Source of the DNA: Haliotis asinina
Lineage: Eukaryota; Mollusca; Gastropoda; Lepetellida; Haliotidae
Direction: 5' to 3'
NCBI RefSeq assembly: GCF_037392515.1
Contig: NC_090290.1
Coordinates: 37,392,753-37,456,752 of the forward strand
DNA: 64,000 bases
A program made the translations under genes and the position numbers. Each line of letters opens with the position of its first letter. Position 1 is the stretch's first letter. The notes beneath the pieces are model-generated. The model searched no databases, was not told the DNA's origin, and was given only the letters and a program-made list of their open reading frames with translations. Shown piece after piece: positions 1 to 12,800 of this stretch.

Positions 1-594
1 CCGATTTATTACAAACCAGCGCATTTATTATCATTTCTTCCACCATATTTTTGTTTCTGTTGCAAGTAAATGAAAAGACAAATGTACGGAAACGTAGTAG
101 AGCCACGGTGCATTTTGCAAGTTTCGAAAAAAATGAAATCTCATGAAAGTATACGTTCATGCTTTTGTCTTCTATTTAAAACGTTTGGCTGTTCCGTATA
201 TGTCCAACGTGGAACTCACAAGAGTGAGTCCTGCTCAGTGAAATCATTATTTTTCACCTTAGCCCTGCTTCGCCTCCGTATTAATGTGTGTTGCATGTAC
301 TCATTTCGAATTAATGGGTTTCTCCGTATGAGCAATCTCCTCATATTGCAAGTACTTACAAACATTTGGCACGGTGACTCATACAAGATCATGCATACAT
401 ATGTGCAGTTTAACACCTGTCACCGCCTCACCGTGACCCGTAGCTCGATGATCTTTTAACCGGAAACATAGCAGGCGTTGACGGCTAGTGTTCTTCTTTC
501 CTGGGTTTCAACTCAAGCTCAGTCTAGTCTAGTCTTCGTTCTCAGCTCTAGTTTTGTAATATACTTACAAGTTGGCAGTTAGAACTCGACCAGT
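1..594. other. Upstream region of gene A, no gene seen
   Basis: This stretch precedes the start codon of the first patatin gene. It has several short open frames without family resemblance, splice support or a paralogous counterpart upstream of gene B. It presumably contains the promoter and 5' UTR of gene A, but I cannot identify a TATA box or transcription start with confidence. Confidence 0.4.
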
Positions 595-834
595 ATGGGG
601 AACCAGATCTCTCAAAAGGAAACGGAAAAATGTAAACTTCAGAAGATACGCCTCAAGTATATTGAACATCTAAAACAGCTGGAACCGGTACTGAAGGAAG
701 AAGACTTACAGAATGGCGTAGACTCTGCTGGTACCTTTGACAAAATCGACCCTGGAAGATACGATTTACCTTTCGAAAACCTGGCTTTCGAAGGAGGTGG
801 AGCTAAGGGACTGGGGCACGTAGGAGCGGTGAAG
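595..834 (+). CDS. Gene A exon 1 (N-terminus, GGGAKG loop)
   Basis: Eighty codons, ending in phase 0 at a GT donor (gtagta). It encodes the MGNQIS myristoylation-type start, a Lys/Glu-rich probably helical stretch, and the patatin opening F-E-G-G-G-A-K-G-L-G. The frame runs on for about 75 codons past the donor, but that extension has no counterpart in gene B and is intron. Confidence 0.9.
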
Positions 835-3800
835 GTAGTACAAACTCGAGTGAAATGGGACTGTGTTAAGGGTCGGCATAAATGTACGTCATTTTTATAT
901 ACTATTTGCGATACACGATACTTATTACTGGGGATTAGTCTTTTAACGATTTTACTGGAGAACCCTCTAAAACTATGCTACGCTAAAATACACATATCAC
1001 TATTAGGTGATAGAAGTTGCACGGTGATTGTTGACTCTGATCTTTTGTCGATGATCTGGTAACGTCCGCCAATGCCATACAGATTTTATAGAAAGAGATA
1101 TTACGGTCAGTACATATGCTCAGGAACGGGTGCACAGATAGTGTTGAGCAAAATGAGTGACCTGCCCAGAGCGACGTCGGGGATGTGAAAGAATCTATCA
1201 TAAAAACAAAATTTGTTTGCTGAATTCCTTTCACTTTCAGAGGTGACAGAATTTCGGTGCAATTTTGACATATATTTAAACAATAATGTCTTTTGAATAA
1301 ATTTGAAAGACAATTTTTGAAATTATTGGCATGGTACTAATAATAACTAACCCGTATGTTCACGGGTCTCCTTATTTTGATAAGCTGCCACCCAGATTGT
1401 ATCACCTATTTCAGCACGGCTCCCTTGGGAGTTGCATTTGCCGCCTTACACGCGCATGCTGCATGTCGTTAGATAGCGGGACCCTTGCGCGTCACGTAGA
1501 ATTTTTCCGTTTCTTTTTTTTGGCAAATTTACAGCCGAGCAATTAAGGTTTCTGTGATTTTAGGCCGTCTGAATTTCTTCCACAGATGTCTCGGTGGAAG
1601 ACTTTTCTTCCACCCAGCCTCCGGTGGAAGTCGCTCACGCCATTGTATTTTGGAAGCCTTTAACTTTGTGATATCTATGCATGTTATACATGGTTAGAAA
1701 CCCGATCCAACGCTCTCTCCAAAAATGCAAACGTGATTCTATTGCTGCCCCTGGTAACCAGTCCAGATTGAATCTCCGACATGATGGTTTGTGTAATTTT
1801 GTTGAACTTCAATTCTTCTATATCACAGCAGTCATCATGCCACCATAGTCCGGTCATGATGTAATGGCAACCACTCTTACTATTCACATCAGAAAATGCA
1901 TTTCTATACTGCATTTGAAAGCCATTTAAAGCGTGTGTCAGACAGTGTATAACGCGCACACGTTGCGCATTTAGTGGTGGAGCTATATGGGTATTAATGT
2001 GCGAAATGCAACAAATACCGCAGGTGATATTGATTGGCGGAATTTAGATGAATCTGTTCACCGGCTATACCGGCGTCGTTAATATTTACAACTATAAAGC
2101 ATTTGCAAGGTGATTCATGTGGGATTCTCGAAATGTGTAACATGCTGGTGTGCAACATTAGACATTCGCGCTACACAGGAATCAATATACGTGACAGAGC
2201 TAAAGTTGCAATGCATTGGAATAAAGCCATGAAAGCAACGCCTGTAGTCTTAATATATAAACTTTTACTGTGGTGGAAGGCCCTTAAAAGTGCGGTTCTG
2301 CCAAGGTGTAATGTGCATTCGAGTCGCGTCTGAGAGTCAAGCAATGCGCGCCATTATGTAAGATTATGCATTTGCGCTAATGGCGGGTACAGTAGTCGGG
2401 GATCCGGCGCGCGTCTCCCGTCAGTGTTACGGCAGCTATAATTTCACGATCCATCATCCAAAATTTAATGTTTAACATGCATCTGAAAGCCCTTGAAAGT
2501 GCGGCCCTGCCAAATTATAACGGACATTCGAGGAACATGAGATAATCATTACGTCACTGTTCTTGTGCGACTGGTAGGTAAAACACGGGGGATCTGGCGC
2601 GTACCTGGTGTGACGTGCATTCGTGTCACCTCAGACAGTCAAGCCATGCGCGTCATTATGCAACTGCACTTGCACTAATGGCGGGTAAAGTCGGGGGTCT
2701 GGCGCACGTCTCCCGTCAGTGTTACGGCACCTATAATTTCACGATCCATCATCCAAAATTTAATGTTTTAAATGCATCTGAAAGCCCTTGAAAGTGCGCC
2801 TATGCCAGGTTATAATATGCATTCAAGGAACGTCTTTTAATCAGACAATGCGCGACATTATGTAACTGTACTTGTGCGTGTGGCTGGTAGAAATGGGGAT
2901 CTGGCGCGCATCTTTCCTCAGCTGTTACTTCAGCATCAGAAATCAAAGGTGTAAAAGGGGTCGGTAATACCTTGAAAATGTGGATGTGCCAAGGTATACT
3001 GTGCATTCGAATAAACGTTCCATTATATAACGACGCGCATCAAATAGACAAGATGGCGCCATGCTCTGACAACTGTAACTTATCACAAAGGCCGCCTCTG
3101 ACTGGCCACTTAATTACTCTGTTGCGGTCGCAACTCCTTGTCATCATTATTTTCATAACTTCTTTCAGATCTGTCAGCATGGACTGATTGTATATACGCG
3201 TTCTTCTCTACCTTCCTGTAAACTTAATTATTACCTGATTAGCTGTATATCACTCGTCTGTGTTCACATCTCCGTACCCTGGAGATGCTACTTATCAGCA
3301 AATGTAATTTCGTCACTTGCCTTGCTCTCTTATGGTTATAATCACTCAGCTTGGGTCACTTCCTTTTGACATGCCGCTACTTTGTGATTTTAAACCTCGT
3401 CGCCCCACTGACTTCAACTTTGTGTATAAAATTTCTTTGGCATGGACACTTCACACCTTTTGGCATGCTCATGCCCCTCCAAATGGACATCACACATGGA
3501 ATGGAGATGGACAATTTCCAGTTTCACCCTTCTCCGTAGAAACATCCGGCTTGGCCACGTGAACTTCATCTAAACCATTCCATTGGTTGTCTGACCGCGA
3601 CGTGGTAATATAAGGGAATGCGTTTCACTGCAATTTCATCATCACAGACCACGCTTGTGTCTACTTGATGGGTAGATGCGACGGCATGACATGCCAGACG
3701 GACATTGACGTTTTGTGACCTTTTGTTATGCATGTTGATGTAAAGTGTAGTGTGTGTTGTTCATCACGTGTAGCAGTTCAACTGCCAGCAGTCCGTGAAG

Positions 3801-6800
3801 AACCACAACCTCCTTCCTACGTCGACTCAAGTGTGCCTTACAGCAATAAGACTTTGGAATGAAAGTTGTATGCTTCCAGGTTTCATGATTTGTATGATAC
3901 ATTTGTGTTAACACATTTGAGGTATCTGTCCATTATGTACGGCAATTGTATGGGTATTCAATAATTCGTGAGCTATGGTTATCATGGTGCATGCTAAATT
4001 AAAAGAACAACCTAACACTGTTCCCTTCTAATCCAAACCATTAACCTCCAATTAAAATAACATAAAATTAAAACGGGAAGTCTACGTCCTTCTCTCTACA
4101 CTAAATCACTAACCCATTCCGAATTAACCTAAATGACATAACCTTAAAGCTACAAGCATCAATACCGAGAATGTTAAAACTAAACCGCTAACCCAAACCT
4201 AAATGACATAAATTTAAAGCTAAAACCATGAATACCGCGGTGCGTATAACTGAATAATAAACACTGACAATGACAGAACGTAAAACTGGAGATAAATGCC
4301 AAACTAAAAGTACAAAAGTAACGCCGCCTAAAACACTAACCCCAAACCACAAACATTGAATTAACGTGAAAAATATACCAACAGAGTGAAGGTGACTACG
4401 AAACTCAAACATTACCAGCTCAAAACAAAAACACCTAACACTACTAATAAAAACTAAAAGCGCGAAATAAACAAAGTAGGTGCAAATGGGTAGGTGATGT
4501 AACCCTTGACACAAGTGAAATGCTATACTTGCATCAAGGTCTACAAAGTCAGTCGGTCGGCCGAGGCATTGACAATATGTTACCAGGTGAAGGTGACATA
4601 TTTTCAATGCCTACAAACTGGCTGTCTTCAATTCCAGCTGATGTGATCCTTAGTACCGGGTTTCCATGTTTGCCGATGGTTTGATGTTGTATGGAAGTTG
4701 TTTGGTGTTGTATGGAAATGTAGCCTTGGCATTGTCTTTAGTTCCAGCTGGTGTGATCCTTAGTACCGCGTTTCCATGTTTGCCGATGGTTTGATGTTGT
4801 ATGGAAGTTGTTTGATGTTGCATGGAAATGTAGCCTTGGTATTGTCTTCAGTTCCAGCTGGTGTGATCCGTACTCCGTGTTTCCATGTTTGCCGATTGTT
4901 TGATGTTGTATGGAAGTTGTTTGATGTTGCATGGAAATGTAGCCTTGGTATTGTCTTTAGTTGCAGCTGGTGTGATCCTTAATACCGGGTTTCCATGTTT
5001 GCCGATAGTTTGATGTTGTATGGAAGTTGTTTGATGTATGGAAATGTAGCCTTGGCATTGTCTTTAGTTGCAGCTGGTGTGATCCTTAATACCGGGTTTC
5101 CATGTTTGCCGATAGTTTGATGTTGTATGGAAGTTGTTTGATGTTGCATGGAAATGTAGCCTTGGTATTGTCTTTAATTCCACTCCGTGTTTCCATGTTT
5201 GCCGATAGTTTGATGTTGTATGGAAGTTGTTTGATGTTGCATGGAAATGTAGCCTTGGTATTGTCTTTAATTCCAGCTGGAGAGAAAGCGAAGACACTGC
5301 CTTTGAGATTCTTAGTGTTACTAAAGGTCACCCTCACACAAGACAAACACAATCACATCACATCACTACATTGTCTGGAATTGTGCCGTGATTGGTGTCA
5401 TGTTTGCAGAAGCACTTATTGGCTCTGATGTTTTGATAGCAATGCCTAATCCGTGAGTTTCTGAGTGAGACATGGAACCCAACCGAAGTGGCGGCAATTA
5501 CGACTGAAAGCACCAATCATTGATTCGTTGTTTTATCCCATAACTGAACGAGAAGAGTGAGTCGTGTCAGGCTTAAGCTAACAACAGGTCTTAATCCATG
5601 AACGATTGATCCTGTGAGTTCAATGCAGAGCTCAGTACAAACAGTTATCAATGACCCAGGCTATATATACTTAGCAGTGAGATACGAGCATCACGGCACT
5701 TGTGCTGATATTATTTGACACAACTCATTGTCAGAATTCGTTCTTGAAGACTAACTTCATTCAAGTCATGGCCTGCGCACTTTTTGAAGCCACTGCACTT
5801 TGCCATCCTGGGGCATAGTTTCGTGCGGCGACTTGTTCAAGTCTGTCCCCCTCCACATGGCATCCTCAATACCGTGCGTGGGATCGGACGGGCGACCGTT
5901 GCTAGGATAAAAGCAGAGGTGGATGCCCTTGATGCAGCTTTTCAGGGCATTGTGTTCTTTCAAGTGGGAGAGAACGACGTGTCGGCCTGTACTGATCCTC
6001 GGGACCTGGTCGAAGACCTGCTGGACTACCTTCGGTGGAAACGGCCAGGCTCCAGGGCGGTGATAGGGAGTCTGTTTCCGAGGGTAAAACCAAGGAACAT
6101 GACGGTCTCTGCCTACAAGCGGAAGGTGGAGGAGGCGAACCGGCGCTTGAAGAAGATGTTGCGACGCCGTCTGGATGCCACCCTTTGGGAACACAGCCAG
6201 CACATGAGGACCTGCGCTGCTAGCCAGGGATGGCGTATACCTGACACCAAAAGCTAATGGGCTTCGTAAGTGTATGTGTAGGTATGTATGTATGTATGTA
6301 TGTAATCACTCACTCACTCACTCACTCAGATGCTCTCCGAGTAAGGCTTTTTTCTTGGTAAAATTACATGTCTATAACAGATGGAGAAATGGGCGTGGAC
6401 GCCCAACCCCATGTCGACCCCGTGATACCCCCAGGTGCTTCATGCACGTGGCCAAATTTTCATGTACGATATGTGTGCAGTATGTCTCCCGGGGGGAGAC
6501 AATTAGTGAACGCAGGATGCATAGATCAAACCCTTGTGATATCAAATCTGAGCTGTTTTGGCACGGGGCTTAGCTTTGGGTGGGAAAACATGACTGCACC
6601 CGCATGTGTCGCACATGACGTGAAAGCCAAGACACAGGGCTTCCGATCCAGAGTAAAATCAAAACCCTGGGGTCGTTGTACGAAACATGACAAGTACCCG
6701 TAGCGTGAAAAGTTGCCAAAAATCGAGTTACATCGGATTTAAAAGCGTCCCGACGTCGAACCTGTCGACGACAGGTCATTTCTGATGACTTCGCCAGATA

Positions 6801-9800
6801 GCCCTGGAAACCAGCTTTACGTCGATGTGCAACATGGGAATGGGCCGTGCATGGTCAGAGCCCAGACGGCCGTTAAATGACGGCACCCTACGTCTCTTGC
6901 CCCCTGATTTAGGCCTTCCGGTGCACTTGCACCGGAATTCCTGCTCAGGCTGACGATAACAACACACTGCAAATTCCACACGGAGTTTAAATCAAGCATA
7001 ATCGTTCAACAATTGTCTAAAAACCATTTGATTTTACTTATTTGCGCCACCCGAAATGAAGGAGGCAAGTGACATCCCTGTTTCATACTTATATCTTTAC
7101 AAAAGAGAGTGACAAAGCTTTTTCCCAAAACTGTACGACAAAGGGGATGACTTCAACCTTCCAATTATTAGTCAATTATCCATTCATATGGGACAATATT
7201 CCTGCAGATCTAGTCTTTGGTGTCAACATTCACAACTTTGGCGGTACAATTCAGCATGATCCTTCCAAGTTTCTAAAGAGCACTCCTGCTCAGGATTGTT
7301 TTGCCAGAGTGCGAACAAATTCATTTGACAGTGGATGTGGTTTTAACTGGACAAACCCACCTCTTTGCTAACACCTGCGACAGTGATAATTCAACAGCGA
7401 TTCATAACGCCATGCTCATGGAGTACATGTAGCAAGGTCGATCTTGCTGGAGACAGAAGCTTCAAATAACATGGGAGGGTCATATCTCTTGTCGTTATTT
7501 TGAAAAAGCATTGTTCAGCAAAATACTAAATATTATGTTCTACAGCTGGGCAATACGGCCGCAAGTACACTACTTGTCAGTTTTGTAGACGAGTGGTATA
7601 CTCCTGGTAGAGCATGGTGTGCTTACCATTTGAATACTATTGTAGATGGGTAGTACTGTTGGTAGTGCATGGCGTGCTCCACACTTGTAAATTTTGTAGA
7701 CGGGTAGAACTGTTGGTAGTGCATATCGTGCTTAACACTTGTAAATTTTGTAGACGGGTAGAACTGTTGGTAGTGCATGGCGTGCTCCACACTTGTAAAT
7801 TTTGTAGACGGGTAGAACTGTTGGTAGTGCATATCGTGCTTAACACTTGTAAATTTTGTAGACGGGTAGAACTGTTGGTAGTGCATGGCGTGCTCCACAC
7901 TTGTAAATTTTGTAGACGGGTAGAACTGTTGGTAGTGCATATCGTGCTCCACACTTGTAAATTTTGTAGACGGGTAGAACTGTTGGTAGTGCATGGCGTG
8001 CTCCACACTTGTAAATTTTGTAGACGGGTAGAACTGTTGGTAGTGCATATCGTGCTCCACACTTGTAAATTTTGTAGACGGGTAGAACTGTTGGTAGTGC
8101 ATGGCGTGCTCCACACTTGTAAATTTTGTAGACGGGTAGTACTGTTGGTAGTGCATATCGTGCTTAACACTTGTAAATTTTGTAGACGGGTAGAACTGTT
8201 GGTAGTGCATATCGTGCTTAACACTTGTAAATTTTGTAGACGGGTAGAACTGTTGGTAGTGCATATCGTGCTCCACACTTGTAAATCTTGTAGACGGGTA
8301 GAACTGTTGGTAGTGCATGGCGTGCTCCACACTTGTAAATTTTGTAGACGGGTAGAACTGTTGGTAGTGCATGGCGTGCTCCACACTTGTAAATTTTGTA
8401 GACGGGTAGAACTGTTGGTAGTGCATATCGTGCTCCACACTTGTAAATTTTGTAGACGGGTAGAACTGTTGGTAGTGCATGGCGTGCTTAACACTTGTAA
8501 ATTTTGTAGACGGGTAGAACTGTTGGTAGTGCATGGCGTGCTCCACACTTGTAAATTTTGTAGACGGGTAGAACTGTTGGTAGTGCATATCGTGCTTAAC
8601 ACTTGTAAATTTTGTAGACGGGTAGAACTGTTGGTAGTGCATGGCGTGCTTAACACTTGTAAATTTTGTAGACGGGTAGAACTGTTGGTAGTGCATGGCG
8701 TGCTTAACACTTGTAAATTTTGTAGACGGGTAGAACTGTTGGTAGTGCATGGCGTGCTTAACACTTGTAAATCTTCCTGCTGATGGTAGTTCATGGCGTG
8801 CTCAACATTTGTAAATCTTGTAGACGGACAGTATTGCTGTGGGTCATTTCGTGCTTACCGATTGTAAATCTTGTAGACGGACAGTATTGCTGTGGGTCAT
8901 TTCGTGCTTACCGATTGTAAATCTTGTAGACGGACAGTATTGCTGTGGGTCATTTCGTGCTTACCGATTGTAAATCTTGTAGACGGACAGTATTGCTGTG
9001 GGTCATTTCGTGCTTACCGATTGTAAATCTTGTAGACGGACAGTATTGTTGGTAGTGCATGGCGTGCTTAACACTTGTAATCTTGTAGACGGGTGTTACT
9101 GCTGAGGGGCATTTCGTGCTTACCGCCTGTGAATTTTGTAGACGGGTGATACTGCTGGTAGTGCATGGCGGTCTCGTCTCTGTTTTTCAGCGGTCCACTC
9201 TCGTGCGTTTCAACGTTACTTTGTGTTTCTATACAAATTTCGGTCGGTAATAGAGGCAGTTTATAGTACAGAGTTAGAGGTCTTCAGAATTCCTTCTGAC
9301 CTGGTATACAAGAAGGAAACAGACATTAGATCGAGGGTCAGATTATGTGTTGCAAAAATATTGCAACTCTCTGGCAATGCCCTCAATTTATGTACATTAT
9401 ATACTTTCGTTTATATTCTTTCACGAACACCAGTAAATGATTCCGAAATGTTAAACCTTATCTTGTTTCGTCAATGTGTGAAACCCATTTCTGGTGTCCC
9501 CCCACCCGTGATATTGCTGGAATATTGCTAAATACGGTGTAAAACTAAACTCACTCAACATGCCTTCCACAACCATACAAACATGTATAGGGATAGAATG
9601 GTTTTCATTACAGTATCTGGAAGAAATTGGAGTTTTGCCTAAGATCGTACGTCTGGCCGGAGCCAGTGCTGGAGCCATACAGGCGGTTCTACTTGCCGTC
9701 GGTTGCGACTCGAGTGAAATGCAGTCCTACTTGGGAGAGGATTGGAACGAACTGTTACGTGGTAAGGTGGTTTTGTAATTTTTAAGAGTAAAAGTGAACT

Positions 9801-12800
9801 TTGTCCTCATGTGACCAGGATACATAAGCCTGATGACTGTCCATCTCTACCTGGACGGTGGGGTAGCCTAATGGTTACAGCTTCGTGACACCGAAGATCC
9901 TGGTTCGATTGTGAAGCTGGTGTCTCCCGTCGTGATATTGCTGGGATATTGCTAAAAGCTGCGTAAAGGTAAACCCTCTCACTCACACTGGTCACATATG
10001 TCTACTTTTCACAGTCGCTCAAAGTCTGAGCATTAGACAAGAAGGAAACCTTTAAACTGGGAAGTTGAGCGTAGCAATCACAACTCACTTTCGCTTTTCA
10101 AATTATCTAACCGATCAAACATGGCAACACAAGCCATGCAGAGGTTTTCTAAAACAGGTAAAAGGAGTTCTTGCATATATGTTTACAAAGTTTCGGACAT
10201 GTCAGTTTGTCAGTACGATTTCCCCAAAATCTGAGTCGCACTGCGAACAAACCTTCACAGCTGCGACCGCTATCTTTGTTGACACTGGCAAGCTCGGTTG
10301 TAACGACAGCTTACTGTGAGAATGCACAGCCCGCATTCGGCGTATAGTGGAGAGTACTACTGGGAGAGTATACCCTGGAGATATTGAGGATGGTAGTGAA
10401 CATGTCCTGCACAACAACAGTGGCCCCGGCCCACTTGTAGTAGTACAGAGCAATCATAGCGCTACACTTCCTGAAGATTCCTGCTATCGAGATCCTAGGC
10501 TTCCACTACAATCGCCAAGCACTTGCACAAAACGATCGCGGGCTAAGATCATAGTAAGCTGCAACGGAAACTTACGATTGGTAAGCACATAAGATCGTGA
10601 GAATGCACAGCCCGCAAAGGGAGGTAACAACATTATCGTAGATCCCCGTAGATGCATCCGGCCTATAGAGGAGAATTCTGGGAGAGTATACCCTGGAGAT
10701 ACTGAGGATGGTAGTGAACATGTCCTGCACAACAACAGTGGCCCCGGCCCATTTGTAGTAGTACAGAGCAATCATAGCGCTACACTTCCTGATAATTCCT
10801 GATATCGAGATCCTAGGCTTCCACTACAATCGCCAAGCACTTGCACAAAACGATCGCGGGCTAAGATCATAGTAAGCTGCAACGGAAACTTACGATTGAT
10901 CCGGACCAAACTTAAGCACATAAGATCGTTCTTAACTTAAGCACATGAAATCGTTCTACACATTATGTGCTCTTGAAGGCATTGTAGACGAAAGGTCGAG
11001 TTTATGAAATTCGTATCTCCACCTGTGATAGGTTCGAGCTCAGTTGAGATCGCGATCTTAAATCTAGGGCTGAAACGGGTAATAGCTGACAGTATTCGTG
11101 TACTCACGTTGAAGTACTCATTAGTTCTCGAGCACTCGTCTTCGAAACTGCGAAGCCCGTGAGACAAGATCGCGCAGCGATCTAGTCTTCAAGAAGGTTC
11201 CGAGTTTTCAAAACTAGAATTTAGAAGTTCCGTTTTCCTGGTGTTTTGAACAGTAGCTACGCCTTCGTTTCGGGTACGACAATTTAGCTACTGACATGTG
11301 TTATTTTCAAAACTAATTATTCCCTCTCACATCCCAAGGGTTGTTTTGCTATGCGTACGTTTTATTTGAAGACCAATGAATAAGAAATAGATAATGGACC
11401 GGTCCTTACCTTATCAACACCATGTAATATGATTCATTATGAAACTGGTTAGCATGACCTACTAGTCGTTGATCGTGACACAACTACACTTCGAGTGAGA
11501 GAGTAGGGTAGATAACTCTCCTTGGACGTGTACTCGCGTAGAATGTCACTACTCGAGTAATGTTCCTACCCGCTTTGTACTCGAGTACCTGGCTACCCGT
11601 TTCAGCCCTACTTAAATCCATGGCGTCATACAGTCGCGCTAAGATCAGTTTTGTTTGAGTGGATTAGGACAACTGGATGGTGATTGTAAACTTAATTCCA
11701 GAGTCTCAACTGCTTTCATCGGCAACGTGTCTGGTTTAACCACAACGTCACCGACACAATTCCTAGTCTCGCTAGACATCTCGGAAGGAAGGGCTTTGAT
11801 GAGTTGTTTTCTGCATATCATTATCTCGTATTTGGCATATGTCAGTCACCATTTACAAATAACCTTTATCTCTACCCAAAGTCCTTTTTTTTTGTCTGTT
11901 TGGACGTGCTGTAAAAATCGGTTTTGTTTTTGCAGACGGGGGATTCTTTGGCGGTATACGGAACCTGTTCAAGAGATTTGGCTGGCACCCAGGAAATAGG
12001 ATCTACGAATGGTTTGGCGAAATCTTACGACGAAAGACGGGGTCTGAAGACATCACGTTTGAGCAGGTCGAACATTGTTATTTACCATACCTAATGCATA
12101 TTCATCAAAACTGTCACGAAGGGCAGAAGTTTTTTATGTGTTTTACGAAGCCATCAAATTCTGTACATGGGTCGGTCGGGAAAAACGAAAACAAAACTTG
12201 ATAACGACAATATTGTCTGAATAATGTTTTGATTATCATTTATTGTAATTCTTGTTGCAAGTTCTTCGGTTAAGAGTCAGTATGTTCTATGACGAGGCGG
12301 AACGTTTAAGGTTCGATTCGGTGGTGTTTGTTTTCGCTAGAATATCTCAGATAGTAGTATTCTGCTAATATTCATCGCGCAATTGTAGTAAATGTCTCAG
12401 TTGAGGTGTGGGAGCGCATATCACCATAGTGCTCAGATTTCATAGTACAACACCACGCTCTTTACCCGCTAGAAGAACAAACTTTCGTTTGTCAACTATT
12501 TCTGTTCATCAGAACTCAGGATGTTCTAATTACCAATTCTATCCCGGATGGAATAGATTGTTACCATGTTATCATGCATGTTTTACTGAACCCACCCGAC
12601 ACTTTAGATACGGAAGAAATATGGTCGCGAGCTGTGTGTGGTCGTCACCAACTTGAACCTCATGACAGAAGAATACTGTCACCCCAAAACTACACCGGAT
12701 ATGCCCGTCAGGGTCGCAGTGCGCATGTCAATGTCTCTCCCAGGTAGGCCTTTGATGTGTTTTATGCTGTCAGCTAGAGTGATTAAGTCTTACATTTTGT

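Noticed and set aside
70-459. 129-codon frame upstream of gene A
   Set aside because: No family resemblance, no splice sites joining it to gene A, and no equivalent upstream of gene B.
595-1062. A single-exon 155-codon reading of the gene A start
   Set aside because: Homology to gene B and the patatin pattern stop exactly at the GT donor after residue 80. The remainder has no counterpart.
4188-4607. 139-codon minus-strand hydrophobic frame
   Set aside because: It lies in a low-complexity, A-rich, locally duplicated part of gene A intron 1, with no recognisable domain.
7614-8794. Repetitive proteins of up to 389 codons on both strands
   Set aside because: They are translations of a 54-bp minisatellite and open only because the unit length is a multiple of three.
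8815-9045. CRISPR-like array
   Set aside because: Copies are directly adjacent with no unique spacers, the genome is animal, and no cas genes are present.
9858-9910. A tRNA gene
   Set aside because: The A and B box-like sequences belong to a SINE head that recurs in the window. The head lacks a convincing full cloverleaf and continues into the SINE body.
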